A stretch of DNA of 64,000 nucleotides from Flavihumibacter fluvii (GTDB lineage: Bacteria; Bacteroidota; Bacteroidia; Chitinophagales; Chitinophagaceae), in NCBI RefSeq assembly GCF_018595675.2, contig NZ_CP092333.1:3620001-3684000 (forward strand), given 5' to 3'. Below are positions 37,142 to 46,060 of this stretch, in pieces. A program made the position numbers and the translations under genes. Within the stretch, counting starts at the first letter, position 1. Every line of letters starts with the position of its first letter. Below the pieces are notes generated by a model. That model saw nothing but the letters and a program-made list of their open reading frames with translations. It searched no databases and was not told the origin of the DNA.

Positions 37142-37160
37142 AGTATCAAAGGGGTAATAT

Positions 37161-37196
37161 AAAAAAATCTACCCCAAAATTGGGATAGATTTTTTT
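37161..37196 (-). terminator. hairpin between susD and the VCBS lipoprotein gene
   Basis: Near-symmetric arms AATCTA-CCC and GGG-ATAGATT (one A/C mismatch) are followed by a T run on the minus strand, 21 bp after the susD stop. It probably ends or attenuates the susCD message before the next four genes, giving more susCD than the downstream proteins. Confidence 0.65.
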
Positions 37197-37216
37197 ATCA
37201 ACTGGTAATAATTTAT

Positions 37217-39097
37217 TTACTCGTACCCTGGGTTTTGAACCAGTGCAGTATTCGTATTCATTTCATCCCTGGCTATAGGACGATAATACATCTTATCCTT
37301 CCAGGTCCTTGTTTCATTTTCTGTATTATTAACTGGTGTATAGGTATAATTATACACAGTTTTATCATGACGGTAAGGAACCAGTGGTGTTTTACCAGGT
37401 TTAAGCGTTGCTTCAACTTTTATGGCTTTAATACCACGTCCAACAGTTTCTGCCGGAATCATCCACCTTCTGGCATCATGGTAGCGATGTTCTTCATACG
37501 CCAGTTCAATACGTCTTTCGTTGCGATACTGATCAATCAATGCCTGACCCGTTGCTGTAATGGCAGGCATTCCGGCCCTGAACCTGATCTTATTCAGCCA
37601 GGTTTTTGCTTCCGCTTCATCATTCAGTGCTAAGCAGGCTTCGACATAATTCAGTACAACTTCTGTATACCGTAAAAATGGCCATGGAATAACCTGTGCG
37701 TTGGATTGATTATCCGGCAAAGCAGGGTTTGGATCAATGAACTTACGGGTATAATAGTGTGTACGACTACCGTTCCAGTTTTCAATAGGCGATTCCCTGG
37801 TATCAACACCGTTAATAAACCCACCAGCGCCATCCGCATAATAACCGGTTTGGATCTGGTTGGCTTTATCTACACCAACTACATCAGCAGGTCTTGGCTT
37901 CCAATCAGAACCATCATACAGGATGGTTGCATAAAAACGTGGATCACGACCGGTATATGGATCGGCTTTGTGTTCCGGGTTATCCCAGTCAAATTTGCTG
38001 CCATCCATCATTTCATAGTCATCCACCAATTGCTGGATGGGCGTATTTCCTGCCCAGTTGTGGTAACCATTGGGGCCATTATTGATACCATAGTGGATAC
38101 CACCCAAAGGCCAGTTATCTTCCTGGGTATATAAGGCGGTATGTGTACGTTGAAAAATGAGTTCAATGGCAGCAGATTTATCCCCTATAGCGCTTTGGCC
38201 ACCCATTGCGATAGAGATGTAGTTATTCTTGCCTTCTTCGGGGGTTGCCGGGGCGCCCAGGTCCAGTTTATACCCACTGGTTGCATCCAACACCACCTTT
38301 GCGGCAGCTTTCGCTGCCTGCCAACGGGTTGCCCTGTCACCACTTTCATAAGCAACGATTCCAATATTCGGATACGCACTTAAGGTGGCAGATTTTGATT
38401 TTGCGGTAGCCGCATCATGCAGATCGCTGGCTGCATATAACAGAACGCGGGATTTCAAACCAAGGGCAGCCAATTTTGAAGCACGACCGTCAGTAACTGA
38501 TTTGCCATCTAAAAGCAATGCAGCACTATCGAGGTCTGAAATTATCGAATTAACACACTCTTCATAGGTGCTCCTGGCAATAGTATAATCTTCATTCAAC
38601 TCATAAGGCCTTTTAACCAGGGGCACACCACCATAAAACCTTACCAATTGCTGGTAATAATAACCCCTTAAAAAATACGCTTCACCCAACAGCCTTTCTT
38701 TTAATACCTCGTCGGTGAAGGTTGAAGTCGGCAAACGGCTAATAGCGGTATTCGCATCACGGATTGCCTCATACATACGGTTCCATCCGTATGTGTCACT
38801 TACCCAGGCCATGCTACCAGGCGTTTCGGTACCTTCTGTAAAGTTGTTGATATTCCTTCCGGAGTGCGTGAACATCGCCTCATCCGTATAGGCTGCCAGC
38901 GCCTGCTCTTCAAATCCACCATACCCAAGTGCAGAATATACACCGTAAACAAAGGCTTGTGAAAGTGCGCCATCTGCCCAGGTCGCCTCACTATCAATCC
39001 TGTCCTGTGGAACAGTATTGAGGAATTTCTTACTGCAGGCGCTGAACAATACCATCGTTGCAGCGACGCAGCCAAGAATGATTTTCATATTTTTCAT
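37217..39097 (-). CDS. susD: RagB/SusD family nutrient-uptake lipoprotein
   Basis: 626 residues. A lipoprotein signal (MKNMKIILGCVAATMVLFSAC) leads to CSKKFLNTVPQD, the typical SusD start. Tetratricopeptide-type helices follow (LLGEAYFLRGYYYQQLVRFY at about 125-145). The C-terminal region carries the usual SusD segment with paired tyrosines and a conserved RYTEVVLNYVEACLALNDEA. SusD is the surface lid that hands ligands to its SusC partner, here 11 bp upstream. The ligand is unknown; no glycosidase lies beside it, which is unusual for a polysaccharide locus. Confidence 0.95.
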   Translation of the reverse strand: MKNMKIILGCVAATMVLFSACSKKFLNTVPQDRIDSEATWADGALSQAFVYGVYSALGYGGFEEQALAAYTDEAMFTHSGRNINNFTEGTETPGSMAWVSDTYGWNRMYEAIRDANTAISRLPTSTFTDEVLKERLLGEAYFLRGYYYQQLVRFYGGVPLVKRPYELNEDYTIARSTYEECVNSIISDLDSAALLLDGKSVTDGRASKLAALGLKSRVLLYAASDLHDAATAKSKSATLSAYPNIGIVAYESGDRATRWQAAKAAAKVVLDATSGYKLDLGAPATPEEGKNNYISIAMGGQSAIGDKSAAIELIFQRTHTALYTQEDNWPLGGIHYGINNGPNGYHNWAGNTPIQQLVDDYEMMDGSKFDWDNPEHKADPYTGRDPRFYATILYDGSDWKPRPADVVGVDKANQIQTGYYADGAGGFINGVDTRESPIENWNGSRTHYYTRKFIDPNPALPDNQSNAQVIPWPFLRYTEVVLNYVEACLALNDEAEAKTWLNKIRFRAGMPAITATGQALIDQYRNERRIELAYEEHRYHDARRWMIPAETVGRGIKAIKVEATLKPGKTPLVPYRHDKTVYNYTYTPVNNTENETRTWKDKMYYRPIARDEMNTNTALVQNPGYE

Positions 39098-39108
39098 ACA
39101 TAAATAGT

Positions 39109-42100
39109 TTAGAAAGTTAAGGAGAATCCGAGGTTAATCACCCTTGGTTGTGGATAGTAAACCCCGCTTTCTACAGTAGCCTCAGGGTCATACACTTTCG
39201 TTTTATCAATTGTAAACAAGTTCAATCCATTAGCAAATACCCTGAAATTGCTGATTTTGGCTTTTTGTAAAATGCCTGGCTGCAAATTATACCCTATCTC
39301 AAGATTCTTCAAACGTAAATAGTCCTTATCGAATAAATAGTAGGTATTATTTCCATAGCCACCGCCTGTGAAATAGGTATCACCCCTGCTGGCCAGCCTT
39401 GGATCTGTACTACTTGGGTTTTCAATAGACCATCTATGATCGTTAAAATATTTCAAATAGTTGCCTATGTCACCAGATTCTGTTTGAATGCGGATTGCAG
39501 CTCCAGATGCTCCCTGAAAAAGCAGGCTTAGATCAAAGCCTTTATATCGAAGTTCAAAAGTTGCTCCATAATTAAAGGTTGGGATGGTATTCTTATCCAA
39601 ACGAACCTGGTCATCACCATTTATTTTACCATCGCCATTTACATCCTCAAACTTCATGTCTCCGGGAATAAGCGTAGTCGTTACGCCACTATAATCAAGT
39701 GTATTTTTGTTGATGTCTTCCTGATCACGGAAAACTCCTGCAGACTTATACACGAGGAAAGCGTTAATCGGCTTACCCGTAGCCAGCTGGTACTCAGGTG
39801 CCCCGGCTCTTTCACTGGCAAAAACCACTTTATTCTTGGCGTAGCCACCATTGATACCGGCTCTTATAGAAACATCCTTACCTATTTTTGTATTGTAGGC
39901 AAAACTAAATTCATAGCCCCTGTTATCTACCCTTCCGCCATTAACCGGGGGCAGCCTGTTTACAAATCCTGTTGAATAAGGCGTAGCTCCAGTTAATGGG
40001 ATAAGAATCTGGTCGCGTCTGTTGTAAAAATACTCCAGGGTAACGTCCAACTTGTTCCCAAAGAAGCTACCATCCAAACCTACGTTATAGTTATTGGCCA
40101 CCTCCCAGGTGAAATCCTGGTTCCTTACCACTGGCTCGTATAATGTAGTCATCACTTCCCTGTTGATTGGGTAAGATCCAAAACTATATGCTGCTGTGTA
40201 TGCATACTCCTGCAGTTTTCCATTGTAATACACCACGTCATTACCCATCTGACCGTAAGAAGCCCTTAATTTCAAATAATCGATCCCTTTAACTTTAAAC
40301 CAATCTTCATTAGTCATGTTCCAGCCTAAGAGGATTCCAGGGAAAAATCCAAACCGATGGTCTTCAGGGAACATGTATGATCCATCATAACGCCATACAA
40401 ATTCGGCCAGGTATTTTTCCTTGTAGTTGTATTGTGCGCGACCATAATATCCTAAGCGGGCCCTGTTATAACCACCGCCATCAGTATTTTGTCCCAAAGA
40501 ACCTCCTGCAAAAAGTTGGGCAATAGCCGGGGAAATAAAATTTCTACGGAAGGCCAGGAAGTTTTCCCCTTTAAATTCTTCCTTGGTAACCCCGGCCAAT
40601 AAGTTAATGGTATGTCCTTCACCAAATTTCCGGTCATAGCTTAGCATTCCCGTAAGGTTGGTGTTTATAATCTGACCATAGGTTTGTGTTAAGCGGGGAT
40701 CCGTGAAATTGGACCTAATGCTACCAACCAGCAGAGGGGTTGTGCCATCATCCTCATAGGTTATCTTATCCCAGGTATACAAGGTCCATGGCGTTTGCCA
40801 GATTTTATTTACTGTGGTGGACTTATCCACAGCAGCTGACAAAGTTAACTTCAGGCCCTTTACCCAGGGATTGGTAATGTCTAACGATCCATTTGACTGG
40901 AAGAAGTCGGTTGGATTTTTTTGGTATCCTGTTGCATTGGTCGTAATCACGTAAGGATTCTGGCCGTTTTCAATATCCGGGCCAGGTTTACCGTTTGGCC
41001 AAACCTCAGGTTCGGTCGGACGGCCACGCATCAGCATCCTGAAGATGGAACCTGCACTTTCCGTAGGAAAATTACGCTCTTCACGACGCGCAAGTATGCC
41101 AATATTCGCAGTGATGTAAGGATTTATCTTCGCGGTAATATTAGTTCTGAAATTATACTGCTGGTAGCGGGTGGCTGAGTTCTTGTAATAGGCATCCTGG
41201 TTGATATAACCCAGGGATGTGAAGAACCGTATACTTTCATTACCCCCTGTTAACTGCAAATTGTGACGGGACTGCGGGGACCAGGTTTTAAAAGCATCTC
41301 CAAACCAATCGGTATCGGGATATTTCCAGGGGTCGCTGCCGTCTTTGTGTTTTTGAACAGCTTCCGGACTATAATTCGCATTGAGGGTATTTATTCCAGG
41401 CGTTGGTGAATCATAAGAACCTGTTGTTTTAATGCTTTCCCAGGCTGCATCCCACTCATTTGCCGGAATGCTCTTATAAATTGGAATCTCATTCATGATG
41501 GTAGCATACTCATAGGCATTAGACATTTCCGGAATCCTGGCCGGCTGACTCCAGCCCTGGTTAAAGTCGTAGGTGATCTTGGGTTTCCCTGAACTACCTT
41601 TTTTGGTAGTAACAAGGATTGCTCCATTTGCTGCCCTTGCTCCATAAATGGCTGCTGAGGCATCCTTCAAAACGGAGATGGACTCAACATCCTTTGGGTT
41701 CAGGCGACCCAGACCGCCGTCACGATCGGGGATACCGTCAATAATAACCAATGGGCTGCTATTTCCCAGGGTATTTGTACCACGGATACTAACAGTAGCG
41801 CCATCATAACCCGGCTCACCGCTTTGCTGAATAACCACAAGGCCAGGCAAACGGCCGGCGAGGGAGTTCGTAAGGTCAACTGCGGGAGATTTTACCAGGG
41901 CTTCGCCCTTAACTGCGCTAACAGCCCCGGTTACGGTAACTTTCCGTTGTGTTCCATAACCTACCACAACTACATCAGAAAGGGTTCCTGATTCCTGACG
42001 AAGTACAATAGATACATTATTTGAACTGCTTAATGGATATTCTGTCGTCTTAAATCCAACATAACTGATTACCAGGGTGTTTTTACCGTCTGGAACCATA

Positions 42101-42366
42101 ATCTTAAAAAATCCATCATCATTGGTGGTAGTACCGACTGAGGTACCTTTTACGACCACGCTGACATTGGATATCGGACTACCTTTTTCATCCGTAATTC
42201 TACCGGTGACTTCCCTGTCTGCATAATAAGGGGCGTCAACTGGATTTTTTGGTGCGGCATCACTATATAATGGCACCGAAATGGTGAGTCCAAGAAGTGC
42301 AACCAGCATTGTGAAGTTGCTACTTCTCCTACCAATAGTTTGGTGAAGCTTAAATGAATGATTCAT
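39109..42366 (-). CDS. susC: SusC/RagA family TonB-linked outer-membrane receptor
   Basis: 1085 residues. After the signal peptide comes a carboxypeptidase-like regulatory domain (VTGRITDEKGSPISNVSVVV, TTTNDDGFFKIMVP). A plug domain follows (SVLKDASAAIYGARAANGAI, SIRGTNTLGNSSPLVIIDG), then a 22-strand barrel to the C-terminal FSLTF. SusC takes the ligand delivered by SusD across the outer membrane, driven by TonB. The pair opens the set susC-susD-VCBS-haloperoxidase-CRTAC1 on the minus strand. No sigma/anti-sigma pair is adjacent; a LacI-like box (42548-42559) is the only regulatory hint. Confidence 0.96.
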   Translation of the reverse strand: MNHSFKLHQTIGRRSSNFTMLVALLGLTISVPLYSDAAPKNPVDAPYYADREVTGRITDEKGSPISNVSVVVKGTSVGTTTNDDGFFKIMVPDGKNTLVISYVGFKTTEYPLSSSNNVSIVLRQESGTLSDVVVVGYGTQRKVTVTGAVSAVKGEALVKSPAVDLTNSLAGRLPGLVVIQQSGEPGYDGATVSIRGTNTLGNSSPLVIIDGIPDRDGGLGRLNPKDVESISVLKDASAAIYGARAANGAILVTTKKGSSGKPKITYDFNQGWSQPARIPEMSNAYEYATIMNEIPIYKSIPANEWDAAWESIKTTGSYDSPTPGINTLNANYSPEAVQKHKDGSDPWKYPDTDWFGDAFKTWSPQSRHNLQLTGGNESIRFFTSLGYINQDAYYKNSATRYQQYNFRTNITAKINPYITANIGILARREERNFPTESAGSIFRMLMRGRPTEPEVWPNGKPGPDIENGQNPYVITTNATGYQKNPTDFFQSNGSLDITNPWVKGLKLTLSAAVDKSTTVNKIWQTPWTLYTWDKITYEDDGTTPLLVGSIRSNFTDPRLTQTYGQIINTNLTGMLSYDRKFGEGHTINLLAGVTKEEFKGENFLAFRRNFISPAIAQLFAGGSLGQNTDGGGYNRARLGYYGRAQYNYKEKYLAEFVWRYDGSYMFPEDHRFGFFPGILLGWNMTNEDWFKVKGIDYLKLRASYGQMGNDVVYYNGKLQEYAYTAAYSFGSYPINREVMTTLYEPVVRNQDFTWEVANNYNVGLDGSFFGNKLDVTLEYFYNRRDQILIPLTGATPYSTGFVNRLPPVNGGRVDNRGYEFSFAYNTKIGKDVSIRAGINGGYAKNKVVFASERAGAPEYQLATGKPINAFLVYKSAGVFRDQEDINKNTLDYSGVTTTLIPGDMKFEDVNGDGKINGDDQVRLDKNTIPTFNYGATFELRYKGFDLSLLFQGASGAAIRIQTESGDIGNYLKYFNDHRWSIENPSSTDPRLASRGDTYFTGGGYGNNTYYLFDKDYLRLKNLEIGYNLQPGILQKAKISNFRVFANGLNLFTIDKTKVYDPEATVESGVYYPQPRVINLGFSLTF

Positions 42367-42547
42367 TTAAAATAATTGACAAAGGTTAAATAATAAGGAT
42401 CGCTCTATTTGTAGTGCTTCCTTTAACCATAACAAAATCAGGACACTGCCTGAAATTCATTATTGTTGTTCATGAAATTGGGAACCAGTAAGAGTTGTAG
42501 GGGAGATAGCGGAAAAGTCATCGCTTCGTTTATGGCGTAGCCATTTT

Positions 42548-42559
42548 AACAATCGTTTC
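42548..42559. promoter_or_regulatory. possible LacI-type box upstream of susC
   Basis: AACAATCGTTTC on plus (GAAACGATTGTT on minus) is close to the box at 24279 and shares CAATCG with the palindromes at 10318 and 11462. It lies about 180 bp before the susC start. The gap 42367-42798 otherwise holds AT-rich sequence in which I see no gene; a weak AACCTTTG (minus, near 42379-42386) resembles the -7 consensus. Confidence 0.3.
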
Positions 42560-42791
42560 ATTTTTTGGCAGTTTTTGGTTAAATTCTATAGCACTAAAAA
42601 AACTTCGAATCAATTTCAATTACAGCATCTAGACCCACATTTACTATGCTGCACCAATTAACATTTATACTTCAATTATGGTATGAATTATACGTAAGTC
42701 TTTAGCTCAAATCAACCTCACCATTTCTTCCTTACCTGTTAATTTAAACCCAATTTAATACTATTTTATTATAAAAGTCAACTTAACACTT

Positions 42792-42819
42792 AAAAAAAAT
42801 CCCGGTCCAAAACCGGGAT
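42792..42819 (-). terminator. intrinsic terminator of the acyl-CoA dehydrogenase gene
   Basis: The perfect 8-bp stem ATCCCGGT / ACCGGGAT with a CCAAA loop is followed on the minus strand by eight T. It lies 54 bp past the stop of the acyl-CoA dehydrogenase gene. Confidence 0.85.
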
Positions 42820-42872
42820 GTTTAATTTATTCAGGACAAACTGTCCGAAAGCCTTAACAGGGCTGCTTTTTA

Positions 42873-44669
42873 CTAAAGCGGATACCTGTTATCCTTGATA
42901 ATTTTAGCGGAAATCCGGCGTCGGGCTTCCTTGCTGCTAAAAGCAGCTACTTTAGTAAAACGCTTCAAACCAAGTAACATCATTCGCTGTTCATCGCCTT
43001 CAGCAAAGCCATTAATGGCGTCTTTTCCATATTTATTGATTCGATCGGCTGCATCATATATATAGGTACGGGTAATGTCCAGTTCAAGCTGGCAGGCAGC
43101 TTCGCCCCGCTGATCAACCATTTTCATGACCCTGAGCAATGCGCTTTCTGCATTGAAGGTCTCAATGGCCATATCCGCAATATTCATAAGGATCTCCTGC
43201 TCGTTCTCAATTTTAGCCATTAATTTTTGCACTGCACCACCGGCCGCCAATAAAATGGCCTTTTTGAAATTGGCAATGCTTTTCTTTTCGGCATCAAAGG
43301 GTTGCTCATCGCCGGATCCGAAATCGGGGATGGCCATCAGCTCCTTCATCACATTCATCGCCGGTCCCATCAGGTCAAGTTTACCTTTCATTGCGCGTTT
43401 CAATACCATATCAACCGTCAGTAGCCGGTTAATTTCATTGGTACCCTCATAGATTCTGTTGATACGGCTATCACGATAAGCCTTTGAAATAACATACTCA
43501 TCGCTATAGCCATTACCACCATGGATCTGGACGCCCTCATCCACTACAAAATCGAGTACCTCACTGCCATACACTTTTAACATGGCACACTCAATAGCAT
43601 ATTCTTCCGCTGCACCCAACAATGCTTCAGCAAATGATTTACCACCTGCCACCAGTTCAACTTCCTTGTTATCGATCCATTTGGAAGTGCGGTATAAGGC
43701 AGATTCGCAGACCCAGATCCTGATGGCCATCTCTGCAATCTTGTGCTTAATTGCGCCGAAATTGCTGATCGGCTGTTTAAATTGCTCACGGGTATTGGCA
43801 TATACAATTGAAGTATTAAATGCTCTTTTCGCGCCACCCAATGCAGCGGCACATAATTTTAAACGGCCAATGTTCAGGATATTAAAAGCAATAATATGTC
43901 CCTTGCCAATTTCACCTAATACATTTTCTACAGGCACCTTACAATCCTGGAAATAAAGCTGGACCGTTGATGAACCCTTGATACCCATCTTATGCTCCTC
44001 CGGGCCCTGGGTGAAGCCTTCCATCCCTCTTTCAATGATAAATGCGGTGAACTTATCGCCATCAACTTTAGCAAATACGGTATATACATCAGCGAAGCCG
44101 CCATTGGTTATCCAGCATTTTTGACCATTAAGGATATAATGCTTCCCATCTGCGCTTAATTTTGCATTTGTTTTGGCCCCAAGAGCATCACTTCCGCTAT
44201 TGGGTTCTGTTAACCCATAAGCACCCTTCCATTCACCTGTACCCAGTTTGGTAACATATTTTTCTTTCTGTGCAGGTGTGCCAAAATACAGGATCGGCAA
44301 CGTACCTATACCCGTATGCGCAGCGACAGCCACTGAAAATGAAAATCCACCACCCAATCCTTCATTCACCAGGGTTGATGTGATAAAATCTTTACCCAGT
44401 CCGCCCAGGTCTTCAGGGATGGAGGTGCCCAATAAGCCCTGCTCACCTGCCTTTAAAACCAGGGATGGCATAAGGCCCGCTTCCAGTTTATCAATACGGT
44501 CAATAATCGGCAGGACCTCTGTATCGAGAAAACCTGCACACATGTCTTTCACCATCTGCTGCTCTTCGTTATAATCCTCTGGTATAAAGGTTTCAAACGC
44601 TGCGCTTTCTTTAATCAACCATTCCCCGCCTTTCAGGACGGTGGTTTGTTGTTGTGCTGCACCTGACAT
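42873..44669 (-). CDS. acyl-CoA dehydrogenase with C-terminal helical extension
   Basis: 598 residues. The ACAD domains cover about 30-450. AYGLTEPNSGSDALGAKTNA is the FAD contact region, IHGGNGYSDEYVISKAYRDS and INRIYEGTNEINRLL are the classic C-terminal FAD/dimer motifs, the latter with the catalytic Glu in YEGTNEI. A helical tail of about 140 residues follows, as in the very-long-chain ACAD and ACAD9 type. It catalyses alpha-beta desaturation of acyl-CoA in fatty-acid degradation. It lies 60 bp downstream of a MarR-type gene on the same strand, a common fatty-acid control arrangement in Bacteroidota. Confidence 0.94.
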   Translation of the reverse strand: MSGAAQQQTTVLKGGEWLIKESAAFETFIPEDYNEEQQMVKDMCAGFLDTEVLPIIDRIDKLEAGLMPSLVLKAGEQGLLGTSIPEDLGGLGKDFITSTLVNEGLGGGFSFSVAVAAHTGIGTLPILYFGTPAQKEKYVTKLGTGEWKGAYGLTEPNSGSDALGAKTNAKLSADGKHYILNGQKCWITNGGFADVYTVFAKVDGDKFTAFIIERGMEGFTQGPEEHKMGIKGSSTVQLYFQDCKVPVENVLGEIGKGHIIAFNILNIGRLKLCAAALGGAKRAFNTSIVYANTREQFKQPISNFGAIKHKIAEMAIRIWVCESALYRTSKWIDNKEVELVAGGKSFAEALLGAAEEYAIECAMLKVYGSEVLDFVVDEGVQIHGGNGYSDEYVISKAYRDSRINRIYEGTNEINRLLTVDMVLKRAMKGKLDLMGPAMNVMKELMAIPDFGSGDEQPFDAEKKSIANFKKAILLAAGGAVQKLMAKIENEQEILMNIADMAIETFNAESALLRVMKMVDQRGEAACQLELDITRTYIYDAADRINKYGKDAINGFAEGDEQRMMLLGLKRFTKVAAFSSKEARRRISAKIIKDNRYPL

Positions 44670-44705
44670 AATTATTAATTTATATGGTCAAAAATTGATT
44701 TGTTT

Positions 44706-44731
44706 TCCTCCTGCTTGCTGCTTACTGCTTA
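44706..44731. repeat. heptad repeat block at the marR-type stop codon
   Basis: On the minus strand the stop codon of the MarR-type gene opens TAAGCAGTAAGCAGCAAGCAG, followed by GAGG, in 7-bp register with the units at 8951-8980 and 27113-27152. The block ends 37 bp before the acyl-CoA dehydrogenase start. Confidence 0.8.
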
Positions 44732-45169
44732 CTTAAGATTATCATACACAATCTGTAATACCTGCTTACAAATTTCCACCTGGTCTGCAGGCACTTTTTC
44801 GAGTGCTTCATTTAAGGTCTCTTCCGCTAATTCCATAGAAGTTTCCTGCATTTTCCTGGCTTCACTGGTAAGAAAAATCATATTCATGCGGCGATCTTCC
44901 TTGGAAGAAACCCGCTTAACCAGCTTTAATTTCTCCAGATTATCTACCAGTCTTGTAATACTGGGCTTATCCCTGAAGGTTGCATTGCATAATTCTTGCT
45001 GACTAATGCCATCCTGCTTCCATAAATGATACAGTACACTCCACTGCTCTATCGTGAGATTGAGACTGGCTGTATTGAATTTCTTCTGCAGGCGACGGGC
45101 GATGGCTGTGGATGCCTTGCCCGTGATAAAACTGTATAGCTCCCCTTTTTTAAATTGGTTGTTTGGCAT
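44729..45169 (-). CDS. MarR family transcriptional regulator
   Basis: 146 residues from ATG 45169; a start at 45193 would add eight residues and overlap the operator-like dyad. The winged helix is clear: LTIEQWSVLYHLWKQDGISQ, then QELCNATFRDKPSITRLVDN as recognition helix and the wing LVKRVSSKEDRRMNMIFLT. It is a dimer that would repress until a phenolic, fatty-acyl or oxidant ligand binds. The downstream gene encodes acyl-CoA dehydrogenase, so an acyl ligand is likely but unproven. The dyad ATAGTT/AACTAT at 45170-45189 suggests autoregulation. The stop codon is part of a heptad repeat. Confidence 0.92.
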   Translation of the reverse strand: MPNNQFKKGELYSFITGKASTAIARRLQKKFNTASLNLTIEQWSVLYHLWKQDGISQQELCNATFRDKPSITRLVDNLEKLKLVKRVSSKEDRRMNMIFLTSEARKMQETSMELAEETLNEALEKVPADQVEICKQVLQIVYDNLK

Positions 45170-45189
45170 ATAGTTAGTTAAACAACTAT
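45170..45189. promoter_or_regulatory. inverted repeat ATAGTT-N8-AACTAT, probable MarR operator
   Basis: Perfect 6-bp arms lie directly against the MarR-type start codon (45169) in the divergent gap shared with the hydrolase gene at 45245. Size and position are those of MarR-family operators. The site could control both directions. Confidence 0.55.
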
Positions 45190-45244
45190 TCAAATTTAAG
45201 GTTAATTGTCCATATTTACAAGATCTATTTTAGCAATACATAAG

Positions 45245-46060
45245 ATGTTTATCCAGGTTAACCAACATACAATTCACTACGTACGATATGGTAATGGGCC
45301 TGAATTATTATGCTGCCTGCCCGGTTACGGGGAAACCGGGACAGAATTTGAAGCCCTGGCCGGTATCCTTCACAGACAATTCACGGTCATTTGCCCTGAC
45401 TTACCGCTACATGGTCAAAGTTCCTGGCTATCAGATAAATTTGATCCGGATGACCTTTACCTGGTACTCCGGGAACTTAGCCGTCAAGAAGGTTTTGGGG
45501 AAAAAACAATGGCATTAGCCGGTTATAGCATGGGGGGCAGGCTGGCCCTTGCTTACGCTGAGAAATTTCCCCAAACATTGAATCGGTTAATCCTTATTGC
45601 CCCTGATGGGCTTCACCAGAATTTCTGGTATTGGCTGAGCACTCAGACTAAAACCGGCAACCGGCTTTTTTACGCCACCATGCAACATCCCGGCTGGCTT
45701 TTCCGGGGTATGAAATGGGGCCGGAAACTGAAACTGCTGAACCAGAGTATTGTTAAATTCAGCCACCGCTACCTGGACGACCCAATGCAAAGAAAAAACC
45801 TGTATGAGCGCTGGACCCTGTTCAGGAAATTCAGGCCAAACATTGGTGCGGTTAAAGTCCTTATTAATCGGCAACCTTTGCCTGCCTTGTTGGTCTTCGG
45901 CAAATATGACCGCATCATCCCGCCTGCACTTAGCAAAAAACTAATTGCAAAAAATACCCCCCAAATGAAAATAGTGGTACTAGAAGCCGGGCACCGTTTG
46001 TTAAGACCGCAATTTGCTGCTACCATTGCATCGGCCATTTCATCTTTAACCGTTACATGA
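45245..46060 (+). CDS. alpha/beta hydrolase
   Basis: 271 residues from ATG 45245; a TTG frame start at 45206 is less likely. LPGYGETGTEFEALAGIL is the oxyanion region, LAGYSMGGRLALAYAEKFP around residue 93 holds the nucleophile serine, GKYDRIIPP the acid, and EAGHRLLRPQF the histidine. The fold is that of MenH/haloalkane-dehalogenase-like esterases; the substrate is unknown. Its last four bases overlap the start of the glycosyltransferase gene, so the two are coupled and may share a pathway. It is divergent from the MarR-type gene. Confidence 0.88.
   Translation: MFIQVNQHTIHYVRYGNGPELLCCLPGYGETGTEFEALAGILHRQFTVICPDLPLHGQSSWLSDKFDPDDLYLVLRELSRQEGFGEKTMALAGYSMGGRLALAYAEKFPQTLNRLILIAPDGLHQNFWYWLSTQTKTGNRLFYATMQHPGWLFRGMKWGRKLKLLNQSIVKFSHRYLDDPMQRKNLYERWTLFRKFRPNIGAVKVLINRQPLPALLVFGKYDRIIPPALSKKLIAKNTPQMKIVVLEAGHRLLRPQFAATIASAISSLTVT

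Noticed and set aside
30281-42366. Classic polysaccharide utilisation locus
   Set aside because: SusC and SusD are present but no glycosidase, lyase or carbohydrate sensor is linked, so a glycan substrate is not supported.
42367-42791. ECF sigma/anti-sigma control of susC
   Set aside because: No sigma or anti-sigma gene lies beside the pair in this window.
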